NCBI GenBank assembly: GCA_020091685.1 | Contig: CM034603.1 | Span: 32,287,696 to 32,351,695 of the forward strand | Source: Lutjanus erythropterus | Taxonomy: Eukaryota; Chordata; Actinopteri; Lutjaniformes; Lutjanidae | DNA: 64,000 nt | Direction: 5' to 3' | Shown here: piece after piece, positions 49,046 to 60,480 of the stretch | Layout: each line of letters starts with the position of its first letter | Position numbering within the stretch: the first letter of the stretch is position 1 | The notes under the pieces: generated by a model | Databases searched by the model: none | Told to the model about the DNA's origin: nothing | The model's input: the letters and a program-made list of their open reading frames with translations, nothing else | Position numbers and translations under genes: made by a program

Positions 49046-52000
49046 AAGTCTGTGCTGTATTGACTGAGAAAAATTGAGTTTTCCAGCTTACGGAGATGTG
49101 CAGCAGTGCCAACATGTACCAGAATGCACTGCATGCAAGCTTGTGACTCCCGCACCTGTGTGGCGTAGGCAAGGGTGTTGTTATTTCCACCCTGGCCTAC
49201 AGATATTACCTTTGAAGCAAAAGGTGACAAAAATATTCATCTTGCACAATCCCTGGCGACCTAAAGGCAGAGACAAGAAAGCTGAAACATCCTGTGAGAA
49301 CAACAGGTTTTGCAGCAGAAGACCTCTCTTTTCTTGGTCGGTATAGAATAATTTATTTGTTGCTTCGACTGACACAGTTTACCCTCAACACTGACTGGAT
49401 ATTCACATGAAAAAGTCACATTTCAACAGATCTGTGTCATTATGGCTGCAGTGATTTAAAAATGTCAGACTTCAACGGATTTTAAGAAAATCACATAACT
49501 ACTGGATAATGAAAACTCTGCCTGACATAGATGAAAAAATTGATACCACTCTTAAATACATATGAAAAGCTGGGAAGTGCTTAGCTGTCTAACTAACTTA
49601 GCAGCTACCCCGTCTCTTTAAAGCTCAAATATCTTCATTGTATCTTCATTTACTTATCCTAACAATTCAAAATAATGTTTCATTTCTTTTTTATCTTTCC
49701 TCCTTAATCCTTCTCGTCCCCCCTTTGGTTTCCTCCAGCCCTCCATTCGTCCCCAGGTGGTTCAGCTGCAAATATGACATGAGCTCAGTCAGGTGTTCCT
49801 CTCCTCTCCCCCACACAGCTTAGATTGCTGTTATTACACTCACTCCGTGCTATTTCACTCCCACTGTAATTGGAGGTGCTGTGAATGAAAGCGGGGTCCT
49901 TGATTTCATACTTTGAAGACACTGATAGCCAGCCGTGTGCTTGCTTGCCAAGGGAAGGTGTGTGCGTGTGTGCGGAGGTGCGTGTGGGTGGTGTGGAATC
50001 TGTAAAATTTACAGAAAAAGAGAGCGAAGAGAGGCAGACACGCAGATTTAAGTGTTGCAAATGTTCGGATAATTAACACCAAGCGAACGTCACTCTTAGC
50101 TGTACTCCCTGACTTGTTTTAGGGAGCTACAAGCGAGGGCTTGACACAAGTTCACTCCGCAGCTTCTCTTTTCACAGCCCCTTATTAAAGAGTGCAGCGT
50201 ACGTCTAACACCTTGTTAATGATCTTCAAGAACCCCAGAGACACGACCAGAGACAAGAACTGCAGGACACACAGTAGAGAGACTATCTTCTCTTTTATGC
50301 TCACAGATAAATTCATTTACATTTAAAACCATAATTCTGCTGAAAGAGGACAAAAATGTGCTCATAGTGAGGAGGAAAAAAATCAATGTGGCAATTTAAT
50401 TTAGTGTAGAGTGAACACTTTTACATATTACTGTACAAGATGCAAATGAGATTTCTCCCCCTGAATAATCATCTGTCTAAAAGGCTGAACCTCACTGGGA
50501 GGTAATTACACTGCTCTGATCATTAAATAACCCCTGTTCTCTCTCAAACACACACACTCTTTCATACTCCCATCTCTGTGTGCAACCCCCCCCCCCCTTG
50601 CCAACACTTTTCCATTATGCACACTGAAAATATGCCACCGGTTCTCTCTCACACACACACACACAAGTTTACACAAGTATCAGTTTGCTCACACAAACTT
50701 TAGCTCACACAGAATCACGCACCTCCACACCTTCTGAAAAATTTAACAGACGCCCTATCAGCAACACTTCTTTTTATAATGTGATTTTTTTTTTTTTTAA
50801 CACTCTCCCACACCTCGTGTATCACCATGTTCCCGTTGTGAATAATGAACCAGCGCAGCTCTGTATTCTTCTACTATTTGAGACATTTAATTCTTCATTC
50901 ATTTTAGGGTTAAAAATGGTCATGGTCGGCTAAATATAACAGAGCCCTTTTACAAGAGATGTACAAATCAGTGTTTATCTAATCAACAAACATGGCTGTA
51001 ATGCAGCTTTACTGAAAGACCCTCGAGCATCTCAAGGATTATACTTTGTACACTCCTGATTAGTAACTGTATACGTTGTTATTTCTTCACTGTATTTCTT
51101 GTTGAGACATGGATTTAGCTCCTGAATCTGACGCACTAATAAGCAGCATCTTGCATTTTGGTAACTGTAAATTTCTGTTAGTAATGTTAGCTGAGGTTAC
51201 TGGTTCTTGAAAGGGAAAAAAAGCAATATATTTATAGACTAAACTTCGACAATATCTCCGAAAATATGACAGAATGCAGCAATAAAACAAGTACACATCA
51301 CAAAATATGCAGGCAACACAGTGATACTTAAGAAAACAACATAATCAAAGTTTGTGGAGGCAGTGTCAACATTACATATAAGTCTAAAGGCCTTGCCACA
51401 CCAAAAGGTAAGAAACTTTGAATAATTCAGCAAATTTCAACGTGCCTGACTATTCACATCAACACAATTTTGAGAATAAATTAGTCTTATTTCGAAGACA
51501 AAACCTCAGAAAAATCGACCTTGGTCCAACAAAACAAAACCTGATTTTTTTTGCCAAGCAAAATTCTGTCATGTGAATGTGAAAGCTTCCATTGGCTGGA
51601 TACAAGTTTGAAAAATATCAATGAGCAAATTAATTTCAACAAAACACATCTGATGTTCAAAGCCTTTTAGTCTAAAGAAATATTACTGCATTATACAACA
51701 AAAGCAAGGGCTGTACACTCATAATGCTTAGATATAACAAGGTATGAAAAAATACAACATCTAAACAGAAACGTCTTTAGTTGTTATTGACTAAAACTCA
51801 AAAATTTATGATCAATAATCAACTGACTAAATGTGACTAAAATGAATGAACATTTTCAAAAGTTATTAATAACTTCATGTTATTAAGAGGCTCCAGTGTC
51901 ACAAACCAACAAATCCTATATAGTAGCTTTGAGGGAAGTCACACATATAGCACATATTATTCTATTCTTTTTTCATTGAGAAATAGTGGAGTCGCTATTA

Positions 52001-54985
52001 CTTTATTTGTGACATTATTCCAACTGTCACGGCTGGCTTCACCTGTCTCGCGGTTGTAACACTACCAAACACCTCAACCTGGCACAGCTGACAGTTTGCT
52101 TCACTCAGATCAAAGAATTGCCAAACTGCAGGCATTTTTCTTCACTGGAAAAGCATTGTATTGTGTCAAAGCACAGCTGTTTAATGGCAGTGCAGGTGGT
52201 TTGAATGAGTGGCAGGAAACCTTCAGTTACCGCTCCCTTGATGGGTGGATTGCCGCTGATTCTGATACAATAAAAAAGATCAGAGCAAAGTGGGACGTAT
52301 TAGTCACTGCTGCAGCATTTTTTTATATGTCATCAGCAGGAATCAGTAAAGGAACACAAAATGCTTCACTTTGCAAAAAGTGCTTTATATCTCTTAACTT
52401 CTACATGTTGAAAATGTGGTTGACAGGAAAAAGAGGTTTCTGATTTCTGACTCTGGATGACAAAAGCTGCACAATGTACACACATCATGGAAATACCAAA
52501 AATGAAAAATCTAGCAAAGACGGTCAATAGCATTTTGCTTACCATTAAACCGTTATCAGACCTTTATTTTGAAAGGGATCAGTGCTGTGTTCATTGGTAA
52601 TGATAATGAACTGTATCTTTTATATTTAACTGTAACTTTATTCACTCAATGCTGCACACCCATGTTGTTTATGTTCTTCTTCTACTTCTGCTGCTACTAT
52701 AAATAACTGCCCAACCCTGTGATAGCAAGATGCTCTGTTATTGTGATTTATTGCAGCACACGCCACAAGAGGGCAGACTGTCTACTAGTGGACACGGCAG
52801 TGCAGCTGAGCCTTCAAATATGGCGTCTGTGGGATAACGTCAGAGGACTAACTAATAAAAAAAGAAGGAAAATGCCTCTGCCACTGTTTGGGAGGATTTT
52901 GGATTTAGTCCCGATAATAAAGGTAAGCCAGCAAACACTGCAGACTACTGATTGGTCAGAATAGCGTTGCGTCAGAGTGATGGTGGACGTGAGCTGAACA
53001 GAGAAAAAGGTGAGCAGTGAGCCTGGCAGTAAATGTACAGCTTAAGTTTCGGTTTGTCAGTGAATAAAAGTTGCAGTTTCTCAAGACCAAACCAAGCTGC
53101 CAAGTATGTGTTGCCATGACGATCAGCTCCACCCACAATGGGTCAAGTACGACAGTACAGTGTAGTAGAGTCGAGTTGAGCTATTTTACACGTTTTATAC
53201 AAGAACTGCCATAATACTGTATTCCCTGGTAAAATGTCAGGAAGGTATAAAGGTTATGAAAAAATAGTGACTGCCCACAGCCTACCTGGAACTGTCGCTG
53301 GTTGAAATCCCAGCCTTGGATGCACAGACATCAAAAGCAAAACCTTAACAGCAGCCTTGCTCATTCATGGAAGACGTTGCTATTCCAAAATTCATTATGC
53401 TAGTTGTCAGGAGAAGGTCAGCACTATGACACAGAGCTCCAAGCTGCCTGGAGGAATTTAGTATGGATCCCCCTCTGCAACATGCAGAGCTCAATTCCAG
53501 CTGTCATCAAGCTGGAGGAGGCAGAAATGCATTACCAGCCAGGATAATATGCTTTATTATATAGCTTATATGCCAGCTCACGCTGCCTCGGGGCAATGAG
53601 AGAAGCAATTACAAGGACAGGGATGTCTACTCTGTGTGTGTCCGCATGTGTGTGTAGGCACACGCACGCAAACACACCTGCCAGCATTTACCTCTCAAAG
53701 CCAATAAACTCTAATGCGTTATTTTCAAAGTCGCATCAATGTTTAAAATGTTATCAGCCGGCGGACATGCACCACTGCTTACTGATGATCTCCAGTACAA
53801 GGACATAATCCTTATCCAGCCAATGTAATCCCAGCACACACACATATAGTGCTATACATTCCATACAGCCAGTTGTTGGTTTATTTTGTGAATTTCTGAA
53901 CATTTCTCACATTGACACAAGTGATTTGTAGCGTGACGCTCCAGCAACAATGTTGTCGTTTAGAAGATTCGGCATTAAGCGAGTCAAACACCCAAAAGGC
54001 TTTCTTTTATTCAAAAGGGAACAAAAGAACTAACTGATAACTCTGTTAGATGAAATGCAATTTCACCATGATACCACCAATACAGCCTCTCCCGTGGCAC
54101 AGTATCAGTGAGAATTGCTGGCTTTTTATGTTTCATCTAAAAATAATCCTTTGCGCTTGCGTTGAACCCCAGTCCTGCATGTTCTTAACACACCAATATA
54201 ACAGCATTATGTGTTTGCAGATAAGAAAACACCACAAAAGGCGGAATCAAATATTCGTCCTGCGTTACCCGCTGATCAGCAATCTCCTGTTTTCATTTCG
54301 GCGCCGTCGCTGTCTCCATCCCCAATTCCCCTGCTCTCGTGCTCCCCAGTTTCAACCGCACGCTTTTCCTGATGTAATCTTTTGTGGCTACGGAACAGGA
54401 GAGAAAGAGGAATGATGATACCTTAAAAATGGCACAAGGCTATTTGCTGTGCTGCTAGAGTTACTGATGATGTTCATCTTTCATTTACTCAGGTAAATGT
54501 GTGTGTGTGCTTATGATTGCGTGTGTGTGTGTGTGTTTGTGAGAGAGACTATATTTATGTGTATATATGCCTGGAATGAGCATCATCACTTTACAAGAAA
54601 CACAGAAACAGTCTCTCCGTATTCCATCAGATTTGGATGTTGTGCTGAAAAGAACGCGTTCAGACAGACAAAGAAATAACAATGACCATAAACGATTTTC
54701 CACAGGCTGCGGCTCTGCTGGGAGCTCGCTGCAGCCATGTACTTGTTAGCACCGATAACTCTGAAGCATGGGTGTTTGTGTCTGGCCTCTGCTCTCCATG
54801 AGCGTGTTGGCTGGATCATCACACACACACACAAAAAGACACTGCCTGGGCTGCTCTACCGCTAACAGCTTAACAACTTATGGGAGATACTGCAGATCTT
54901 TAAAGTGACTTATGCCGACTCAACAACTTTTATGGCACTAACAGAATGACAGGCTGCAACATATGGCCCTTTTATAGCAGATGGT
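49046..54985. other. Gene-free stretch
   Basis: Contains a family D fragment (49520-49630), a C11 run near 50587, a CA tract near 50651 and a T-run near 50787. A 115-codon frame (52096-52443) lacks any recognisable domain. Block 54235-54400 is mixed and low in repeats. No exon recognised. Confidence 0.65.
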
Positions 54986-55140
54986 AGAGCTGGGTGATAC
55001 CTTGATATCAATATTTTGACAATATTATAGGGATGAGTATTGGTGCTTTCACAACACATAAACACAATGAGATTTTTGATGAATAATCATCAGTAATGTG
55101 GACATAATGACTAAGAAGTATTGATATGTTGCCCAGCTCT
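54986..55140 (-). mobile_element. MITE, AGAGCTGGG termini (short internal-deletion copy)
   Basis: Left end AGAGCTGGGTGATACCTTGA, right end inverted AGAGCTGGGCAACATATCAA. TATTGGTGCTTTCACAACAC and GATGAATAATCATCAGTAAT match a common percomorph repeat in reverse orientation. 155 bases, non-coding. Confidence 0.75.
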
Positions 55141-55299
55141 AGCAGATAGACAGACTCATGCACCTTTTATATGAGGCTACACAATATTTCTAAGTTTTTA
55201 TTTTCATTTTCTTTGTAAAAGAAACAGGCTAGATTTTTTTTAATATGGATAAAAGACAGTTAAACCTGGATGAAGATCAGCTATTAGATCAGACTTTAT

Positions 55300-56247
55300 T
55301 TAAAGGAGCAATATGATGATTTTGTTAGTCATTGGATGTACACTGAGGGTATCAGCTGCCATTGGTCACTTGTTTCAGGAGGCATTGTTGTATCGGCTAT
55401 CTGTGTTTTCATAGTCCCCTGGAAACAGTAACAACCTCCTCGAGCTGCACTGAAAATGGAAAATTAGCACTTGGTCGTCGGTACAAATGCATATAAGCTG
55501 GCAGCTGTCGCCTTTTCTTTTGCAGTGAATACCAGAGCTTACTTCCCCACACTCAAATGCTCCACTGAAATAACTTCTCCCCGACATTATTTTGGAGCGG
55601 CACCTTCACTGCATCCTGGGCTTAGCACCACCCAAGGCGACTGTGATTGGTTTAGAGCAATACGAACAAGCCAGAGAATTTTTTCCCCTGTAGCAGAATG
55701 ATAATGTGTGGAGCCAGACCTTTCTCCAGCACTGAGCACTGTGGAGATCTGGCTATGCGAGACTAGCCATCTGCCGAATTTATATTCCTGTTTAGACATC
55801 TAGCAGCTTTGGACGGCCGGGAGGAGGAGGTTTTCAGGCGCAGAACTGGGTGACCCAGCGGGGGATCTCAGTGGGGAACAGTGGCGGAATGGGCATCAGA
55901 ACTCGAAGAGGGTGAGCGGGCGACAGGACTGTGCTCAGCAGCCTCCCAGCAAACATGGTCGCACCTGGACAAAACCAAGCTTTCCGAGACCGACGGAGGT
56001 CAGTTTGACAACAGGGAATACAGTACTGAGGTGATTTACAGGAGCTCCGAACAAGACAAAGAAGACACGGCTGGTTCTGGGGAAGCGACAACCAAAAGAG
56101 AGACAACGTTGAGCCAGATTATTTTCACATCTAAGTCGGTGAATTATAGGTTTATTTTGACCAGACAATTGTTGGTGATAGAAAGAATAATCCAAACTGT
56201 ATTTTTGAACATTTTAAACTCATACTCTTTCGATATTGCTCCTTTAA
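55300..56247. mobile_element. TTAA-flanked composite element, family C
   Basis: TTAA at 55300-55303 and 56244-56247 flank termini AGGAGCAATAT and its perfect inverted copy ATATTGCTCCT (11 bases). The 940-base interior includes a copy of the CTAGTCT family (55390-55775) and a GC-richer part (55800-56110). The 136-codon frame at 55881-56291 runs out of the element and has no recognisable domain. No transposase. Confidence 0.75.
55390..55775 (+). mobile_element. CTAGTCT-family repeat inside family C element
   Basis: The reverse complement reads CTAGTCTCGCATAGCCAGAT, TGCTGGAGAAAGGTCTGG, CACATTATCATTCTGCTACA and AAACCAATCACAGTCGCC, parallel to 5060-5300. It may be a nested insertion or part of the element's own body. 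Confidence 0.65.
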
Positions 56248-58164
56248 CTGTGGTGATCAGCGTATTGGGAAACAGAAAATATAATACATAAAACTTCCTA
56301 AAATATGAACAAAAGTCTGTTAAAACCCAGCTGCTCTTTTTAAAATCTGCTGAATTTCTCCTTGGCAATTGTAAATGTACTTGGGCCTTGATCACATGTT
56401 ATTGCTATATCTCTATCAATTTCATCTTTTTCTCCCCGTCTATCACGTTTTTCTCTCTCCCTCTCCGTCTCCCTCCCTTCATCATTGCCAGTGGTCTCAG
56501 AGGTAATTACGAGGAGTTTCAAACGGTGGTTCTGGAGACTGGGGACTCTCCACCAACCATTATTCTCCAGATCAATTGCTGTGGACTAAACTGAACACAC
56601 ACTCTCAGAAGCACAGAACAATTAAAAGTCAACACAGGGGAAAATTCTGCACACACTCATATGGACAGACGTGTGCATGTGCGCACACACATACACCTGA
56701 ATTAACCCGAGGCACAGAAACACGAAGATCAGTGCACAGACACGAAGATCAGACTAATGAACATATTCGGCAAACATGCACAAACACACACATGAAAGGG
56801 GACATTCAAGGAGAAAGACTGAGACAACACATGCAACCGTAAAATCTTCGCACATGACAAAGTGGAGGAGAATTCAACAGAGCTTAAAGCCAATCTGGTG
56901 CTAAAGGAAAGCAGCAGATGAGAAATCTTATTTGATAACTGCTTCAAAACAGACTACTACTGCGAGGGCCCCATGGAGCCAAGTCGAACGACAGCACCAA
57001 ACAAACCTTTGCTCCGAGCACAACAAACGTTTTCATGTTTTCTCTTCAAAGGATCACACACTAATACACTCCACAGTCTGCCTTATCAAAGCTCTCAAAC
57101 CGCGTGTGAGTGCATGTGAATGCATGTACGCATGAGTCAGTATGTGTGCGGTGTGTGCTTGCATGTGCACATATGTGTTTATATGCATGTTTTGCCCCCT
57201 GAGCCGCACATACACACGAACATTCTTGAATATGAGAGCAAGGGGACTCCAGTATAATAGAAAAATAACACTGCACATGCTAATTGGCTTGAACACAGCA
57301 AAGTAGAAACACGATATGCTCCACAAGATTCACAAATAAGATGTTTTACTGACCCACAAAGTCAGACGGAGGGCACCATACTTAACATAAATTTCATTAT
57401 GAATAAAAGAAGCCAAGGACTTCAATAGTTTGAGGAAATTAAAAGACAGAAGTTTTATATTTCGCCTGGGAGCAGCTGTCATTTTAAAATAATTCCTGGT
57501 ACATTAAAAGACAAAACAAAAGTCCAGAGGGGTGTACTGCGAAGAGAGATTGATGGGTTAGCGAGGTATGTTGAGTCTAAAACCAGGGTTTTCAGTGTCA
57601 TGAAGGCGGTTGTCTTTTAACCTGGCTAGATCACCATGGTAGCTTGTGCCAAACTCATAACCTGGTCGGGAGCAGGTTATGTTCAGAGTTTCAGATTAAA
57701 ACGCCGGTCTCTAACTAATTATTGTCCTAACAAGGTTGTTTATGAGCGATATAGCTTATAAACTGAGGGAAGACTTTAAAAATGAAAAGTTGTTGAGCTG
57801 TATGTTTGTAATATCACCGAATAAATCTGTATAATATAAAAATGTAACATAATGTAATGTAACAGCAGCACAAACTGTACACTGTCATGGTAACATACCA
57901 AAAACATATGTGATCTCCACGTCTCTCTCATCATAGGACAGCGTCAGACTAATGATGTGCCGTTTTCATGTTAGGATAAACGGCAGCATTAAGACTGCAT
58001 TTAGTCGATGAGTAATTTTCTGATTGCATACGTTTTCTGCTTTATTCGGAGCAACAATGTTGCTTTTTGCTGTAATATATTTTGTATATTTTCCATAGCT
58101 CATAATTATAACAATTTGATCATTTTGACTTAAATAGGCGGCTCGTGATCGCTTCACTTTGTGC
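56248..58164. other. Gene-free stretch
   Basis: Contains scattered ACACAC-rich sequence (56590-56800), TG-rich (57100-57190) and a repeat-like block at 57536-57735 (GGGGTGTACTGCGAAGAGAG). No exon recognised. Confidence 0.6.
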
Positions 58165-58250
58165 GACTGACCGGGTTGCGACTTTTCCATGTATAAATTA
58201 GGCAATTTTTCAGTTGCCAACAACACTACCTTCTTCCACATTACTTCTCT
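58165..58250 (+). repeat. Third copy of the 1400-1745 repeat family
   Basis: GACTGACCGGGTTGCGACTT, TTCCATGTATAAATTAGGCA and CAGTTGCCAACAACACTACC follow the same order as at 1644-1740. Confidence 0.65.
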
Positions 58251-58360
58251 TCTCTACTTCTCTTTTACTTTGAAAGCCTAGCATTATCCAGTGAAGGATC
58301 TGTTGTTGTCAGACCCTGAATGTTGATTCTGGCAGCAAACGGAGAGAAATGTTGTGGATT

Positions 58361-58485
58361 AGAGCTGCAACTAGCGATTATTTTCCATTGTTCACCGATG
58401 ACATCAAGTGTCTTGTTTTACCCACAACACAAAGATATTCAGTTTGCTGTCAGTTAAACTTTGTCTAAGAAGCTACACATGATAC
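58361..58485 (+). mobile_element. MITE fragment, AGAGCTGCAACTAGCGATTA type
   Basis: AGAGCTGCAACTAGCGATTA, CAAGTGTCTTGTTTTACCCA and CACAAAGATATTCAGTTTGC match the well-known percomorph repeat AGGGCTGCAACTAACGATTA...CAAAGATATTCAGTTTACTG. Truncated. Confidence 0.75.
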
Positions 58486-58939
58486 ATATTTGTTATCAAA
58501 TTAAACAGGAAATTGTGTTTTTTCAAATGAAAAAAACTTGTGATGGAAAAATCCTGTCTGATTTTGAGGTAGAGCTGTTTGTTTGGATCGAGGAGGAAAA
58601 TGGGGTTAAAAGCCGCTGTCGTTCAGTACATGTGCAGGTATGTACGCACACATAAACAGAGCCACAGAGCTGTGTAGTCGGCGATTGAGTGCCTGAGAGC
58701 CTGTAATGTATTGCTGAGCGTTGTGTGTGCACAGTTGGATGCTGGGAACAGTCTCTTATATGGATCTAAATATAGAGACCTTCCTCTTGCTGTGTGTGGA
58801 CTCTCACTTAGTCTCTCTCTTTCTGTCTCACTGACTTGAACACACACACATATCTCAATAAACACTCAGGGTTATCACAACTTTTGTCTCACACACACTT
58901 GTGCATCTGTGTGTGTGTGTGTGTCTGTGTGTCTCGTGA

Positions 58940-59200
58940 GGGCTCTGGTGAAGTAGGGCAGGCTGGAGGAAAGTGGGGCGACAGGGGGGCGGGAAGCAAG
59001 CCCAGTCAGAATATCAATAATAGATAAACACGTTGCCATCAGGAGGGACTGAAGGAGAGGGAGATGTGAAGAGAGGGAGGGAGGACCTGGGAGAAAGGGT
59101 AAAGAGTGAGGACAAAGGACGAAAGAGGAGAGAGAGTGAAGCTGGTGGAAACAGGGGGAAGAGAATAAAAGCCAAAGTCAGACAGACAGACGAGCGTGAG
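58940..59200. repeat. Purine-rich tract
   Basis: GGAGGGA/GAGAGG-rich sequence over about 260 bases, following a TG tract at 58906-58933. Open frames here (Glu/Arg/Lys-rich) are compositional artefacts. Confidence 0.7.
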
Positions 59201-59384
59201 GAGGCGTATACTGAGTCAAGGGCATTTGCTTTTAAAGAATCAGTTTACCTAAATTAGAACACATATTTTCTAACTCAGGTCAAGTGGCATGTGGCTGTGC
59301 AGAGATTCGATATCATTTGCACAGGAGACATCCGTCTCTGAGAGTGTGACAAATGAGACAGATGAAGGTGTAACAAAATAAACA

Positions 59385-59530
59385 TTAAAGGTCCAGTGTT
59401 TAAGGTTTAGGGGGATCTACTGGTAGAAAATGGCAGGAATATAATATTCATAAGCATGTTTTCATTAATATAAAATCACCTGAAATAAGAATTGTTGTGT
59501 TTTCATTACCTGAACTGATGGTGTTTGAAC
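59385..59530 (-). mobile_element. MITE family B, one end only
   Basis: TTAA (59385-59388) then AGGTCCAGTGTTTAAGGTTT, GGGGGATCTACTGGTAGAAA, TCATAAGCATGTTTTCATTA and AATCACCTGAAATAAGAATT, the reverse orientation of family B. The far end is missing where the LINE relic begins. Confidence 0.7.
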
Positions 59531-59590
59531 CCAAAGTGCACAGAGATCGTGCAGCTCAGAAATTAGCTTCCCAGGGTTTGCAGCGCACCC

Positions 59591-60130
59591 ATGAGGCCAG
59601 AAAATTTCGATTGTGATCTGATGTTCTTTATGCATTTCAGTAACATCACCAAATCAGCTATCTGTCAGATCAGGAACACTGCCAAGATCAGGTCATTCCT
59701 TTCATTCAACAACGCACAAACTTGTACCCACGCTTTTGTCTCTATCCATCAAAATTACTGTAATTCATTGTTCACCAGACTCCCCAAGAAATCAACCATC
59801 CATCTCCAACTCATCCAAAATAGCAACTCATAATTTTAGACCACGTTACTCATATTCTTGCCTTACTGCACTTGTTACCTGTGTTTTTAAAAACGGATTT
59901 TAAAACGTTATTACTTGTTTTATATCTGACCTTCTCACGCCCTACACCCCGGCCCATACTCTTAGATCTGCTAACCGGCTTTTGCTCTCGGTACCCAGAG
60001 TTAGACCCGAGGGTGGTAGGGCTTTTGCTGTAAGGGCTCTGCAATAACCTTCCATTGAGAATAAGTCAAGCTACCTCAGTGTCCTCTTTTAAAACTCTTT
60101 GAAAAACTCATTTTTATGAAATGAGTTTTA
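59591..60130 (+). mobile_element. Degraded LINE 3' end (L2/Maui-like reverse transcriptase C terminus)
   Basis: The first frame reads NITKSAICQIRNTAKIRSFL, SFNNAQTCTHAFVSIHQNYC, NSLFTRLPKKSTIHLQLIQNS (59638-59825), the familiar C-terminal region of fish L2-type LINEs (LRNIAKIR.FLS..D...HAF+.SRLDYCNSL..GLPK.SL..LQL+QN). Later, in shifted frames, words for TLRSANRLLLSVPRVRPEGG-like and LPLRIS.ASSVSSFKTL follow to 60110. Stops and indels show a dead copy. Confidence 0.8.
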
Positions 60131-60149
60131 ATTACACTTTTGTTGTTAA

Positions 60150-60480
60150 CCCAGCAGACATTGGGCATGAGTAGGGTACAACCTGGACAGGTCGCCAGTT
60201 CGTCACAGGTCTCACAAATATACTCCAACAACCAGTCACTCTCTCATTCACACCTACAGACAATTTAGATTCAGCGATTAACCTGCATGTCTCTGGACTG
60301 TTAGAGGAAACCGGAGCATCCAGAGAGAACACACACAGACACAGGAAGAACATGCAACCTCAGCACGGAAAGTCCCTGCCCCGGACACAACCTCCACCGC
60401 CCCCCAGCCAGCTGGGAGATTGGAACTCAGGACCCTTTCACTGTGAGGCGACAATGCCAACCACTACACCACCCTACTGC
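60150..60480 (-). mobile_element. tRNA-derived SINE, tail-to-tail with the LINE relic
   Basis: On the - strand it begins GTAGGGTGGTGTAGTGGTTG (A box), then TCGCCTCACAGTGAAAGGGTC, a decayed B box GAGTTCCAATC, then TTGCATGTTCTTCCTGTGTC, GAGACATGCAGGTTAATCGC and GACGAACTGGCGACCTGTCC. These segments in this order mark one of the commonest fish interspersed repeats. The downstream edge is AAATAAATAAATAAGG. Confidence 0.85.

Noticed and set aside
52096..52443. 115-codon plus-strand frame
   Set aside because: No recognisable domain, no splice or promoter context and ordinary AT-rich composition; it could be a relic but nothing supports it.
53270..53340. GCTGGTTGAAATCCCAGCC as a tRNA gene B box
   Set aside because: No cloverleaf or A box at the right distance; at most a SINE scrap.
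55881..56291. 136-codon plus-strand frame with Glu/Ser-rich start
   Set aside because: It lies inside a TTAA-flanked repeat, runs past the repeat end and resembles no family I know.
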